From positions 124,001 to 188,000 of the forward strand of contig JAVXUO010002773.1 in the NCBI GenBank assembly GCA_033065855.1: a stretch of DNA of 64,000 nt. Reading direction: 5' to 3'. Both the position numbers and the translations under genes were made by a program. Origin of the DNA: Escallonia rubra (taxonomy: Eukaryota > Streptophyta > Magnoliopsida > Escalloniales > Escalloniaceae). The notes beneath the pieces were generated by a model, which saw only the letters and a list, made by a program, of their open reading frames with translations, was not told where the DNA came from and ran no database searches. Below, one piece after another: positions 52,201-64,000 of this stretch; positions within the stretch are counted from its first letter, which is position 1; each line of letters opens with the position of its first letter.

Positions 52201-53921
52201 TTCTTTAACAAGTGACAGGCACATGTAAGATGGAGGAATGGGCAGTATAAAGCATTATAAAGAACTTGAAGAATCAGGCAAAGGGAGATCTTTGGGGCAT
52301 ACAGAGCCAGAAGATATATGGTTCTTTATAGTCTAAAAAGCACAGTTCTTCATAAGCAGAACCTATAGTCTATCGCCGAACTCTATGTTGGCTCATTGAA
52401 AACCAAAAGTGTGTGGGATTCCATGTAGCACAGTGCTGTATCATGTAGAATCTCTTATATGGATTTGCTCCCCCTTCTTTTGAGGTGCTTTTACAACCCC
52501 CACCCAATAGATTATAGACTATGTTCTTTAGGGTTTTGTTTAAGTATCACTTTGCAGATGTTTACTTGGGGATTGCGTAGCATGATTGTAGAGCCTCTTG
52601 TCTCTCATTTTGCTCTTCAAAGCATGCATGATTATCACTTTGCTTGTGCATAATGTTCTATGTGATACTTGATTGTCTTTGATTTGTGCTGCTCAATACT
52701 TAATTTTAAATTGACAATCTCGTTTATAATTTGTTTGGATGAAGTATTTCAAAACTTGGCGTACGTTTAAGTTCCTTTATATTATAAATTATTAACTTCT
52801 ATCACGAGACTTTCATGGTATTGTGTAAATTATTCATGTATAGAAGTACCATGATAACACACAATACTTTCTGGGCATTGGGAAAATATTTGTAACAATT
52901 ATTGAATTATACCCGTCAGCAAAAGTAAAAAGAAAAAGAATTAAAAATAAAAAAAGAGAGGCGAAAGCGTAGTCAAAGGAGATTAAAGAAAAAGCGGTTG
53001 GAATTATCACATGCCCTTTGAAAACTGCTAGACCGTGGGGCAAAAATTAGTCTAGACTAGTTATTTAGAGATGAAATTTTCAATCAGTTATATTATACAT
53101 TTGCTTAACTCACCCCCCACCTCCCAACAAAAAAAAAACATATTGGTTGAGGATGCTTTATAGCTATTTGTGTTTAAGCATTTCTTGACTTATTCGCTGA
53201 TAATATCATTTACATATATTTAACTATACGACTCAAAATCAGCCCTTTGTACATTATCGTTTCTCCAATTCATTTTGGCTGCGGAATCCATTCCATTCTT
53301 GGCCTAGAAAGAAAAGTGTAGTCTTCGCCATACATGAACAAGACACCAAGTGAAATACATGAACAAGACACCAAGTGAAATAACCCAAGCAAATTCCATC
53401 TGTACAGCTTTGCGCTACAACTATTTATTTAATGTCCAAAATAGTTAAACACCGATACCAACGGTAAAATGTCATTTTTAGATTCTGTCATGTCTAATTG
53501 CTAAAATTTATGTTCTCCCAAGTGTTGATCTACTTCTTCAATTGATGCAACTCTCTTTGTTCTTACTTCTACCAGAGCCTAGTGAAGCCAATTACGGCCA
53601 AAGTTTGTTGTCTTCTCAGTTGATGTGGATGGCTCAAACCTTTGAAATCAACATCCTTTCATCTTTGAACTTACCAATTTGTGATGTGAAGGACATAGCA
53701 AAAGACAAACCCTTCACAATAATTCAATCATCATAACAAGAAAACCTCTAGATTTTTACATCAAAAATTTAGACACTATCACATTGTCCAAACAACAGTC
53801 CCATTGCGCACTCCGTCCCCCTACTATAATATCATTCCCATGTCTATCACATTTCTCATTTGGAAATCGTTTTGTAGCACACTATACTCACCCAATTGAC
53901 ACCCCTTCTATCATCACTTCG
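49210..53921. other. 4.7-kb intergenic stretch; no gene recognised
   Basis: AT-rich, without gene-like frames. A segment at 51495-51640 with repeated GCGCCTAGGCGC-type palindromic motifs looks like a diverged repeat. A 25-bp direct repeat (ATACATGAACAAGACACC...) is present at about 53331-53381. Confidence 0.5.
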
Positions 53922-55046
53922 ATGGGCTCCCTCCCCTCCCCGCCTCCATCCCTGGCTCCACCCGAATCGCCCGAAAATTCCATCTCCCGCTATCGGGTTT
54001 ACGCCTCGTTTTGCTTTAGGGAGCCTGCACCCAACATAAACGTGTCTAACTGGATAGAGTGTTACAACCCTTGTGACAATACTTGGAGCCGTGTGAGTTC
54101 AGTCCCGCAGCTGAGCGAGAACCACGTGCTAAAGGACTTCGCCATGACCTCAATAGCAAACTCGATCTACGTAATTGGCGGGCGGCTCTGTCGCAAGGAA
54201 ATGCCTCAGTTTCCAGGCGAGTCCGACAACGTTTTGGAGGCGGAGAGGAAAGTACTCTCGTCAGTCTGGCGTTACAACGTCAACTCTGATCACTGGTCCC
54301 GATGTGCATCGCTTAACGTACCGAGATACAATTTTGCGTGTGACGTGTGTGACGGTAAAATCTTTGTAGTAGGGGGACAATCCAAGCTAGCAAGTGCCAG
54401 AGGTATCTCTTCTGCAGAGGTGTATGATCCTGCACAAGATGTGTGGACACCCTTGCCAAATATGAGCACCTTAAGATACAAATGTGTGGGGGTGACATGG
54501 CAAGGGAAGATCCATGTAATTGGTGGATTTGCAGAGAGAGGAATACTGGACCGGATCATTGTGCCATACGTGGACCGGAGCTCTGCTGAGGTGTACAATA
54601 CAGAGAGTGAAAAGTGGGACCTCATGGCAGGCATGTGGCAGCTGGACGTGCCACCTCATCAGATTGTCTCTCTAGACGGTAAATTATTTAGCTCTGGAGA
54701 TTGCTTAAATGCATGGAAGGGTCAAATTGAGGCATACGATGGTAAACTTAATATATGGAACGTAGTCGAAGGGTCGCAACAAAATTTTCTTTCTTTAGCA
54801 TCGTATGCCAACGAAGAAAACAGGTCGCAAATTCAACGGGTTTATTACTTAACTATGGCACCCATCGGGTCACATTTGTACTTTTTAGCTATTTATCGGA
54901 TGGTAGGGGAGTCGTCGAGAACGATATCAATGGTCCGTTCGTTTGACACGTCTATGACGGGAGACGGGTGGAGGAGCTTTGAGCCACAGGAAGAGGAGGG
55001 AGAGAAGGAACTTTGTAGTCACTGTTGTGTTGTTCAACTTTCTTGA
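53922..55046 (+). CDS. Kelch-repeat protein, intronless
   Basis: 374 residues folding as a kelch beta-propeller, a protein-interaction platform. In plants most such proteins are F-box substrate receptors of SCF ubiquitin ligases, but no F-box is present at this N-terminus, which instead is a short Ser/Pro-rich stretch (residues 1-22). Kelch blades are marked by the diglycines in YVIGGR (about residue 90), FVVGGQ (about 150) and HVIGGF (about 200), each followed by a Tyr-Asp/Asn-x-Trp element: WIECYNPCDNTWSR, VYDPAQDVWTPL, VYNTESEKWDLM. The open frame begins 46 codons upstream at 53784, but the ATG at 53922 (TCGATGGGC) directly precedes the conserved part and is preferred. Partners are unknown. 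Confidence 0.9.
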   Translation: MGSLPSPPPSLAPPESPENSISRYRVYASFCFREPAPNINVSNWIECYNPCDNTWSRVSSVPQLSENHVLKDFAMTSIANSIYVIGGRLCRKEMPQFPGESDNVLEAERKVLSSVWRYNVNSDHWSRCASLNVPRYNFACDVCDGKIFVVGGQSKLASARGISSAEVYDPAQDVWTPLPNMSTLRYKCVGVTWQGKIHVIGGFAERGILDRIIVPYVDRSSAEVYNTESEKWDLMAGMWQLDVPPHQIVSLDGKLFSSGDCLNAWKGQIEAYDGKLNIWNVVEGSQQNFLSLASYANEENRSQIQRVYYLTMAPIGSHLYFLAIYRMVGESSRTISMVRSFDTSMTGDGWRSFEPQEEEGEKELCSHCCVVQLS

Positions 55047-55514
55047 CCGCTGAAGAAGACCTTTTTGTAGCGCCAAAGGGATTACCCTTTAATCATGTTG
55101 TATAAGGTCTTGGTCATTAGTTATGTAACTCACCCAAAATATTACATTTACACTTGCTTTCTCAAAAATTACAAAGGTAGAGGCATAGAGGGCCTCTGTT
55201 AAAGTGGCTACAAAGATAAGATTTGTCCGAAATTAGAAAGCTTTGGCAATCTAAATCATAATTATGTCATGTTTGGTTGATTCCAAGCAGTCCACTAATT
55301 TTAGGAGCAGCTTTGTTTAGTGAATTCATCATGGTGCCTCATAAACTCAACACATTTGGGCCCAAGTGTTGTGCTCTTCACTCCCTCACTTTCCCATAAA
55401 CTTGACTCATTTGTGACTTACCATGATTATGGAGAGAGATGTACTTACCCAAGTGATGAGTGATCCTCATGTGTAATTATCCACGTAAAAATGGTATCCA
55501 TGCAATGATTAAAA

Positions 55515-55672
55515 GGGTGAAAGTGAAAAGATACAACAATTAATTATTAATAGGCTTAATCCATTATTATGGTTTTCTAAGAGTATCCTCAAAGGGTGAA
55601 AATGAAAGGATACAACAGTTAATTAGTAGTAGGCTTAATCCATTATTATGGTTTTCTAAAAGTATCCTCTCG
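55515..55672. repeat. 79-bp tandem duplication
   Basis: Units start GGGTGAAA(G/A)TGAAA at 55515 and 55594 and share TAGGCTTAATCCATTATTATGG; few differences. Confidence 0.9.
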
Positions 55673-55815
55673 AAGAGCATTTACGCTCCGCAATACTAAC
55701 AGAGGCTTGTCACTCGGGATAAAAGTTTTATAGGACGTGAAATTTTATATTGGAAGAGCCCCGTGGCTCAAATTGAAGTGCAATAAAAGCTAAGTCCTTT
55801 ATCTTTACAATGTAC

Positions 55816-55945
55816 TATTTCTTATGATGGTATACGATGGTGACGAATTAATACCGTCAATAGTAATTTTGTCTTTATAAGGTACTCCTATTTCTTATGA
55901 TGGTATACGATGGTGACGAATTAATATCGTCAACGGATGTAATAT
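55816..55945. repeat. 73-bp tandem duplication
   Basis: TATTTCTTATGATGGTATAC begins at 55816 and again at 55889, followed by the same GATGGTGACGAATTAATA. Confidence 0.9.
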
Positions 55946-58900
55946 AATGACTTGTTGATGTTCATGTTTTGCTTTAGGTCTGAGTTGCAATTTGAATATG
56001 AGTCGTTGGTATGGAGATTCGAATTCGAGACAATGAAGTTATTCTGTAATGTTTTTGCTACTTTATCAACCCCTTGAAGTTCTTATCAGTTAATTGTACT
56101 GCACCATATATACAACTATTTCAATCTCTAAGGATATAAAAAAAAATGGGTCACACAGAAATTCTTTAGTGTAATGCTGATAAATACGATACGGTATAAC
56201 TGATATAATATAATCAAATACATGCCCAAATAACAGGAAAAGGAAGCAAAAATATATTTATTTTCTCTATCGTTTGATATTTATATCACGTAATAACTAT
56301 CACCGTTATACTGTACTGAACGATAAAAAAGGAAAGAGGGAGTGAGGGAGAGGAAGAAAAGCTCAATCCTCCCACGACATGAAAAGAAGAGAAAAGGACT
56401 GGTCAGCCCAGATAAGAAAAGGAAAAGACATCCTTTCACGTGAGCCCCCTTTGTGGACCCCCCCCCCAATATGAACCACAGCCCGAGTCCCTAGTCTTTG
56501 AGTCTGAGTCTCACACGAGCCACCAACAGCACCACCTGACCCATTCACCACGGGTCCACTGCACCCTGACACACACAGTACAGACACACCCACCCCCCCC
56601 CCCCCCCCCCCCACCCACACACACATGTCAGGCAAAAGAGGGCTATAATTTCTACACTCCAGCACGCAATCTCACGTGCGATCCCCCTGGCCCCTCAAGC
56701 ACGCGCGGTGCCCTCTTTTGACTTCCTGCAGGGCTTTTTGACCGCTGACCAAAACGAATCCAGAGTAAATTATTATTACACCAACATTCTTCCATTTTGG
56801 CAAATTAGTTTTTTTTTTCCTATTACTATTGAAAACATGAAAAACATGCCTTTTGTATAAAAATGCAGATTAACTTGTTTGATGGTATTTCACAGTTATA
56901 GAACTAATGAAATCTAATTAGTACCACGTATGAAAATATTGAAACTCTTCGATGCTGTTTGAATTTAATCGTTTACGTATATAGGGGGTAGGGGTATTTT
57001 TGGCGATAGAATTATTGGGATGTGAGGTTAAGGACTAGATGTTTTGTATAACGGCTCGGTCTCGACATCCTGCTGTTTCATAACACAACTGCAGGTTAAC
57101 TTGCACTCACAAGCAGTAACGGCCAATTGAAATTGCTTATGTTATAGCCACTTGTATAATAAATTACGCAAGAGTGATTGTGTCGAAATCAGTCATCCGT
57201 GAGATCAAGATCATATGTTGTACAACAGAGATGCCGTACAACATTCAGCAATAAAAAATTGCCACTGAAAATATTTTGTTGCTATTACTAAAGTTTAAAG
57301 TGACATTTTTTTTGTCGGGTTAGAAAATGTTTAATGGCATTTTTTTGGTACCACCTCTGCTGCACAACAGAGAATCAAAGGATCCTATTTGTACTATCCA
57401 AATTCGAAACCAACAAGCACGTATGATTTTCTAAACACTAAAAATTATTTACGTCTGAATGTTAAAAGTACTTATGAGCCTCCCAAAAGCACCGTTCTTA
57501 AGTTAGCGGCCGAGATACGTTCGTGAAAAGAGAATCTGGACCGTTGAAAGGGAGACGACGTCGAGGATAGGATTTGTCCACAATGTTGGTTGAGACCTGA
57601 AAAGCCCGACACTTTGGGAGTTTGATGTGTCCGGTTTGGGCCTTTGGGCACAGAGAGAAAAGTGCACACCTGTTTCCAATAATGCCCACGCCACGTGTCA
57701 TGCGCTGAGATGGATACCCTTGGTTGACACGTGGGAAAAGAGGGGTTGTGGGAACCATGGCGGCTCATAGACCGACATGAAGCATGTGGGTGGCCATCAT
57801 TTTTGTTTTTTTTTGAAAAGGGAAACATTAAATGGAAATTGGGAGATGAAATTACAGCCAACCATGTTTGTTTTGCTCTCTATAAAAGAAATTGAGAACT
57901 TGAGAACCACTCACATTCTTTATTCTCAATAATATTAATTGGGTGGACGTGGATCCATGTTTATAATTTACTTGAAAATAAAAATATAAACTAAAAAACG
58001 TGCAAAATAAATGTTCGTTTACTAGATTATCTTTAACCTCGTTTGTAAAAACAAAAAAAATTAAATTTTATCTTACTGATGCAGCAAAAAAGACTAATGG
58101 GAGCAACATTTTACTTGTTCTCTCTATGCTTTGGTCAGCGGTACTCTACAAGGAGCGTAGTAATACGACAAACGATTTCTTGTCATATTTTCTTAATTTT
58201 ACGGGCTGGACTTACTCGCTGCTTTTTTCAACATTAAATAACTATAAATAAGTATCTGTTATCCAAAGGTAACACTATTGTCCCTCCGCTTAGACGACTT
58301 TCGCTTTGCATATAGAGGCGCGCTTTTATACGAGTGTGAATTTTGGTTTTTATAATGTGAGAGCTAAACTTTAGGGATGAATTTGCAAAAAGGGGGGGAG
58401 TGATCAAGTCTAAATTGCAAATAGTGATGTGTACGCCACGAAGGTGACAGGCTGCCAAGTCAGACGACAGGTCATCCTGTCCTACTGTGAAAGTGAAGGC
58501 GCAAGTAGGGTCCACTTCTTTTGCTTTTGGTCGCAAGAAGTGTGGGGCCCACAAGCTGTCTTTCATCGGAAACATTGATTTGAAATCTGATGGTTTCAGA
58601 AAAAGAAGTAGAAAAGAAACAAATTAAAAGCTCTTGGAAACTAGCGCGTTACCTTTTACCCAAATTTGAGGCTTCAATTGCAAGATTGCCATTTGGTTAC
58701 CTAAGATTAACTACAACCTTAACTGAGTCCGATTGCACCACAAAAATATTGTATGGTTCGAGATTAGCGATCTGGCTAACCAACAGCTATTGGATATATC
58801 GTATAATAATCTCCGCCTCTCTTAGCCTTATGTTTATCATACCATCCTTCTTCATCTGACGGTCCTAAATAATTGGGATCAATGATTCACGATCATACTA

Positions 58901-58981
58901 ATGAGTCAGCTCGTTGTTAACTTTTACCCAATAGGAATGACGTTTTGAAGCCTTTCCATCAGGGATAGATCATTAGCATCT

Positions 58982-59107
58982 GGATCAGGATCCCCTGCTG
59001 TAACCATGGTTACAACAGGGGTGCTGTCCCATGTTGCTGTGAGAGAGGGAAGAGACAGAAGGACAACACCCTACTGTAACCATAGTTACAGCATGGGATC
59101 CTGATCC
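58982..59107. mobile_element. 126-bp MITE with 9-bp target-site duplication (MULE-type)
   Basis: Termini GGATCAGGATCC and GGATCCTGATCC are perfect inverted repeats, extended by CTGCTGTAACCATGGTTACA against TGTAACCATAGTTACAGCA-type matches, so each arm is about 45 bp. The 9-bp sequence TTAGCATCT is duplicated at 58973-58981 and 59108-59116, the length produced by Mutator-like transposases. No coding capacity; mobilisation would need a transposase from elsewhere. Confidence 0.9.
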
Positions 59108-59116
59108 TTAGCATCT

Positions 59117-61365
59117 ACGTTGTCGTGGCAATCTCAATGTTTTTCGCCTTCTAACAAGGGCTTTTCGGGAAATTGTGGTGACTCTTATCACATAGGGGCT
59201 AACGTAAGTTATTGGGCTGGGCCCTTCTTGGTAGGCGTTTGAAAGGCAAAAAAGGCAAGGTCACGGAGCTTTCAGGGCCCATGGAATAACAGTTGTTAAA
59301 AAGGTACTAGACTGGATTTGGGTATTTAATGGGCCGGGTCCTTCTCTTTAATGTTGCATGGGTGGATGGGGAGCTTTCAGCATTTCAGGTGGTGTCTTAT
59401 TTTGTCTTCCTTTTTTGCATAAAATTGAAAGCATTTTATATTCATTTTTTTTTAACTTCATTTGGTAGCATAAACATTTTGCATAGTAAAGATTTTAGCT
59501 GCAACACGGTAAGAGAAATCTAGTACAACTCCTCGTTAGCGATAACAAATGGTAATTACACTTGGTGACATTTTTGTAAAAAACTTCAACGGCAAATGTT
59601 AACGACTCTTTATTGCGTCATAGGTCATGCTTGGCGGGCAATCATTATCCCTATAGCAATTGGTAATTACAGTTAGAAACATTTTTGTAAAAAATTTAAA
59701 CGACAAATGTTAACAATTCTTTATAGCGTCATAAGTCATGCTTAGCTGACAATCGTTATCCATGTACGGAGATTGTTGTTCTTCCTCTGACAACCTGAAA
59801 TGTAGCCAATTTTTTTTCTTTTCCCCCCCGATTTCAGCTTTAATCTTTATTTAACTGAGGATTTACAATGGAAGGTTCTCTCATAAGAATTATACAGAAA
59901 CGAGTAGGAGATATTGTTCACTAAAAAGAGAAGGTAATGTACTTGGCCCTTGATTTTTCTAAAGTTGTTCTTATCCTTTCCCTATCTGTCAAAATGTTCT
60001 GACTTTTCAAACTGACTTTTCAACTTTCAAAATGAGCTTTAAGCTCCTTATAGCAAGATCAGCTTCAAGCTATAGATGATATTTGGTTAAAAGTATTAAA
60101 AGTTTAATTTCGGGAAAGACCACAAATTTAGTGATTCAATAAAATATGCTAAATGTCTTTGTAATTAATAGAATTACTCACGTACTTGGTCAAACCCGAT
60201 TATTGAAAATGCATAATTCACAATTTTCACTTTCTTGGATTATGATTCATCGATTTTTTTGACTTCTGAAAACTGATTTAATCAGTTTTGAATGTGTTTC
60301 AAACACACAATTTTAAAATCAAGCCCAAATAATCTCCAAGTAAATGTTTTATTTTTTATTTTTACGTAGTAAGTAAGTTATGCATACTTGTTTGGTAAAG
60401 AACATTGAAGACATTTTATTTTACTCATAAACAAATCACTCCTGAACAAAAACGGAAGAAAACACCCTTCGATGAAACTTAATATAAAGGAATTTAATTT
60501 TGCAAACTATTCAGTTGAAACCCATTTACTTAAAACCATTTTCATGAATGCATGTTCGAATTTATCGAGCTCTTCAAACACATTCGTATCTAATTTCATA
60601 TACTTTTGTGGTACGAGAAAAAAACCCTATAACATCAAACATAAGGAAAGAAAAAGAAAAAGAAAAAGCTAATCACCTTTAACTCTTACGTCTCTGTTAT
60701 GATTTGCGTCACACCGACAACAACAATCCACGAAATTTAATTTATCGCTGAATGGATAACCCTAGTTCATCTACAAACCTCTTTTTTAGTTTAAACAGAT
60801 ATTAGATAAGATAACTTTCAGTCCAATTACTGGATTTTCTTTTTAATAAATAGATAAGGGTGAGACTCATTTCTCATAAAATGGTATTCCAAAAGCTAAA
60901 TTAGGGTGGTGTGACCTTTTTAACCCTCAACTTTGGATTTTGCACTTTGGCTCCCAACTCCTTGCTTATAAATGTGTACTTGAAGTACCATTTTCCATTG
61001 TCAATTTGCAGGTGCTATTTCCCAACTTGGGACTGTCTGGACTTCGAAGGATTAAAAGAAGAGCTCTCTCCACACACACACACAGCCATCCCAAATCCCA
61101 AAGCTCTCCTTTTCAACCTCCGGTCATCTCTGTAAAGTGAACCCACATGCCCTCTCTCTCCCACACACTCAAGCACACACATTTCCTCAAACAGTTCCAC
61201 ACAGCAGGTCTTGAGCACTTGGTCTGCTTTGACAATGGCGTGAGAAAGAATTAAAAAGCACTTGTCTCCTCCTTTCCGAACTGCTCTTAACCGTCTTTCC
61301 ATTTCTGGGGGGTTTGCTCCAACTCATGGTGCAAGAGAAGTCCTGCTAAATTCAGGCAGTGAAAA
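59117..61365. other. Intergenic and promoter region of the membrane-protein gene
   Basis: AT-rich. Contains a 111-bp tandem pair at 59551. From about 61050 to 61365 the sequence turns CT/CA-rich (CACACACACACAG, CTCTCTCTCCCACACAC), as expected for a plant 5' leader. No TATA box was chosen. Confidence 0.5.
59551..59772. repeat. 111-bp tandem duplication
   Basis: GGTAATTACA at 59551 and 59662 starts two diverged copies sharing ACATTTTTGTAAAAAA and GCGTCATA(A/G)GTCATGCTT. Confidence 0.9.
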
Positions 61366-64000
61366 ATGGGGGAAGATGACGGTTGGGGTGTGCCACCAAG
61401 TCAAGCTCCATTGTACATGCAGAGAGAGGAGCACTGGAGGCATTTTGACAACTCAGTCAATGCAGTCTCATTCGGGTTTGTTGCCACTGCCATTCTCATC
61501 TCCATGTTCCTTGTCATGGCCATCTTTGAGAGGTTCCTCAGACCCAACTCGCCGGATTTATCGCCCTCCGGTGGCCGGAATCGTGAAGATATCGAGTCCC
61601 AGATGGGCTTTAACACGAAGCCTGGTCACCCATCACCCAAAGTTAGTACCACTATCTATCTTTGCTCTGTCATGCATATACATTCACAGATTAAACTGTT
61701 TGGGGGTGTATCTGAGATGTTTCGGTTAACCATAATCTTGCAAATTAGTACGGGAATGTGTGGCTACAGTGTCCTTCGTAGTTCGTAGTCTTGTGAAAAT
61801 AATGTTCGTGTTGACTGTAACTGTAGTGTTGCCCACACTTCTCTTTTTCTCTATCCGTGATTGTTTGGCAGTTTGGGTGATAGTTTTGGTTTTTGCAGGG
61901 TCTGTATGAAGACTGTTTGGTCTGACATAAAGCTATGGTTTTCCTATATTGTGTGTGGTTGTGAGCGTCCATGTCTTCTCTCTCTTAATATGTTGCTAGT
62001 GGCTTGGTCTTGAAATGCACCCTACATTCTTGTTTTACCTTATTACGTACTTAATTTACCCTTTCTCGTTCGGGTTTTACCATTGTAATCAAATCGCACC
62101 GGTAAATATGTCGATATGCTGCCCCCATTAGTATCTCCAACGAAACCGCCCGTGATTTGCGAAAACACGGTGATTTGCTAACTTTGGTCGTTTTAGAACG
62201 AACCTTGCAGCCGGATCTAACCGATTTGATAGCCGCACTCAACTTTTTGACGCCCACTAACGAAACTTTTCCGATGATAAACATGAAGGGTAAATTGTAA
62301 CGATAGAGTGAAATTAGCAAACCCCCGCGCCAAATACACATAAAGGTCAAAATGTGTAATTTTGCACAAGTTATGACCTTTTTATTTTGTTAAAATAATG
62401 AAGGTGATCCTGAGAACCTGCTATGGCCTATGTGTCTATCTTCTTAAAGTGTATGTTCTTTCGTTTTCTATCCTATCCTGTACGGCGGTCTGCAGTGGAT
62501 GCTAGGATTTGATGCTCACTGTCTGTAGGAATTAAAGAAAGATACAACACATGTTTGGTAGTAGAAAGCAGGTCTTACAAAAAACTTCTGTTTCTATTTT
62601 ATTGCCAAGTTCACTACGAAATTTTGTCGCTAAACGTACCTCTAGTTGAAAAAGAAATCGTGGACGGGTGCAAATTTAGAAGAAAAACTTAAATGGGTTG
62701 GTTCCTGTTCCATTCTCTGTTACCAGAATTCAGATTATGGTTGTGAACTCTGGGATATTGTAATAAAAAACTGGGTTGGAGAAGAACAGAACATTGCATT
62801 AATTAAAATTGAGAGTTTTCTTTTCTCTAGAGACATGTGCATGTTCCCTCAAATGTGGATACATTAGAAAAGGGACAGTGTTACTTGATTATGAAACTTA
62901 AGGAATGGCCCAAACTCAGTAATTGCTAGCTGGTTCATTGGTCCCCAAACTCCCAATTGAAGACTTTAGGGACCCTTGTGTCTGTTTGTACTGGTTCTTG
63001 CGCATTTGGTGATTAACCCCACCAAGTGTACGTGGTACCATTTGCCCATCACTACCAATCTTTATGATGCCCCGCATCATCGCATGACCAGCACCTGGCT
63101 TGGGGACAAGCCTTCAACCTTTTCTTTGCTGGCAAGTCTTAGTTTATTGTCTTCTTTCCCAGCTTTAAATGCACACCCAAGTAGCTTCGTTAAACTATCA
63201 TACTTGTTGAATTATCCCCCGAAGTTTGTGTGTTTGTTTCTGTGTGCTTACGTCTGTTATCGAGTATAAAACTGTAGACTTTGCGCTTTATTTTATGTTG
63301 CAGTAGTCTGTTGGGAATTTCAAAGGAAAAAGCGCAATGCTTAGTCTATAAGAAGTCTGTTAATGGTAGAAAATGTCATCCATACTAGAGGGTTAGGTTC
63401 CAATTTGGAAAACATGGTGTGGGGACAAAGCATCAGAGAAAGAGGCCGCTTTTGCTCTACAAGGTTACAAATCACTCGAAACGTCTGCAAAATCCAAATG
63501 GGCCACCTACCGTGTTAACCTTCGCTTTTGTGCTAAGGCACCTCAATTAGTTCACGGGGCCAAAGGTAGTTTTGGTCTTTACTTGATGATCTCAAAATGG
63601 TAGTTCTTTCTAGGAAATTAAACTTCATGAGGACAACCTCTAGACAGAAGTAAGATACTTGAAGAGTGTTTGGTAATAGCAGAAACTGCTCCATCCATCA
63701 GTGGATGTTAATTTTTATGAATAAAGATATCCCCTTATTTTATGGAAATGCACCAAGTAAGGGTGTAACATCTGCATCGGGTTAGCACTATTTCTGTTTG
63801 TATCCTAATAAAGAAATGCAGCCTCCACCATTATCCTGACCAACATCTTTGAAAGAAAAAAGTCAAATATATTTCGTAGTACCATGCGATACATTATAAA
63901 AAAGGTCTGTGTCATACATGATTGTTCTTGATTGCCAGAAAAAGGGGGATTGCATATTGATCATCCAGTTAAGATATTCAATATGTCCCGCGGATATACT
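61366..64000 (+). CDS. Plant one-span membrane protein, exon 1 and part of intron 1
   Basis: Exon 1 is 61366-61641 (92 codons), ending HPSPK at a GTTAGT donor. Residues 1-28 are polar with WGVPP and EHWRHFDNSVNAVSFGF. A single hydrophobic span covers about residues 32-52 (FVATAILISMFLVMAIF), followed by a cytosolic-looking, charged stretch ending in DIESQMGF. I recognise this exon as typical of an uncharacterised plant protein whose second exon carries an ARG(V)SVLMPG-like segment; that exon is not in the window up to 64000, so the gene is partial or has a very long intron. The start codon has good context (AAAATGGGG) after a CT-rich leader. Function is unknown. Confidence 0.82.

Larger units (their letters stand above)
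55047..58981. other. 3.9-kb intergenic stretch with short tandem duplications
   Basis: No gene recognised. It holds the 3' UTR of the kelch gene, two tandem pairs (listed separately), a C run at 56593-56612 and ACGTG cores in CACGTG/CCACGTGT motifs at about 56438, 57691 and 57727. CTCTATAAAAG at about 57878 could be a TATA box, but no coding sequence follows. Confidence 0.5.

Noticed and set aside
56363-56721. Glycine-rich and proline-rich frames around a C run
   Set aside because: Created by (C)n/(CA)n microsatellite sequence; no start context and no homologous feel.
62051-62350. 99-codon minus-strand frame in the last gene's intron
   Set aside because: No recognisable domain and no splice partners; probably chance or an unassigned repeat.

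Overview
The window is nuclear DNA of a flowering plant, most likely a eudicot with a transposon-rich genome. The genes are intron-split with GT-AG junctions, the families are plant families (TPS-f terpene synthase, plant serine carboxypeptidase-like protein, CHR28-type SNF2 helicase, plant MAGL-type hydrolase, plant kelch protein), the spacers are AT-rich, and gypsy, copia, LINE, SINE and MITE remains are everywhere. The species cannot be named from the sequence alone.

Layout. 1-2243: end of a minus-strand gypsy-type LTR that runs off the window. 2244-6156 (+): the 3' two thirds of a geranyllinalool/linalool-synthase-like terpene synthase; nine in-frame exons remain but the gene is cut by the LTR. 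7442-8236: possible copia solo LTR. 9180-9560: decayed second copy of part of the terpene synthase. 9947-13022: GC-rich block made of five different tandem-repeat families next to an LTR end. 13100-13304: SINE with a perfect target-site duplication. 13606-17653 (-): complete ten-exon serine carboxypeptidase-like gene. 18053-19335: inverted-repeat element around a long (CCN)n tract. 19340-25013: no recognisable gene. 25014-25976 (+): intronless monoacylglycerol-lipase-type hydrolase. 26815-28020: duplicated non-coding segments; 28391-28870: LINE fragment. 29432-43367 (-): complete twelve-exon SNF2/RING helicase of the CHR27/CHR28 (Rad5/16-like) group. Its first intron carries a tandem repeat array split by a miniature gypsy retrotransposon. 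44797-45026: MITE. 46201-47350: dead copia polymerase. 48794-49057 (-): small conserved plant protein. 53922-55046 (+): kelch-repeat protein. 58982-59107: MULE-type MITE with a 9-bp target-site duplication. 61366-64000 (+): first exon and part of the first intron of a one-membrane-span protein.

The genes do not form an operon or an obvious metabolic cluster. A terpene synthase and a carboxypeptidase-like gene (some members of that family are acyltransferases) lie side by side, but the carboxypeptidase sequence looks like the hydrolase branch and the terpene synthase is broken, so a biosynthetic cluster is not supported. I found no undescribed biological system. The most notable items are the precise LTR cut of the terpene synthase, the interior-less LTR element in the helicase intron, an in-frame duplication inside the helicase, and the nest of tandem repeats at 9.9-13.0 kb. 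All exon joins were read by eye; they keep the frame through every gene described as intact.
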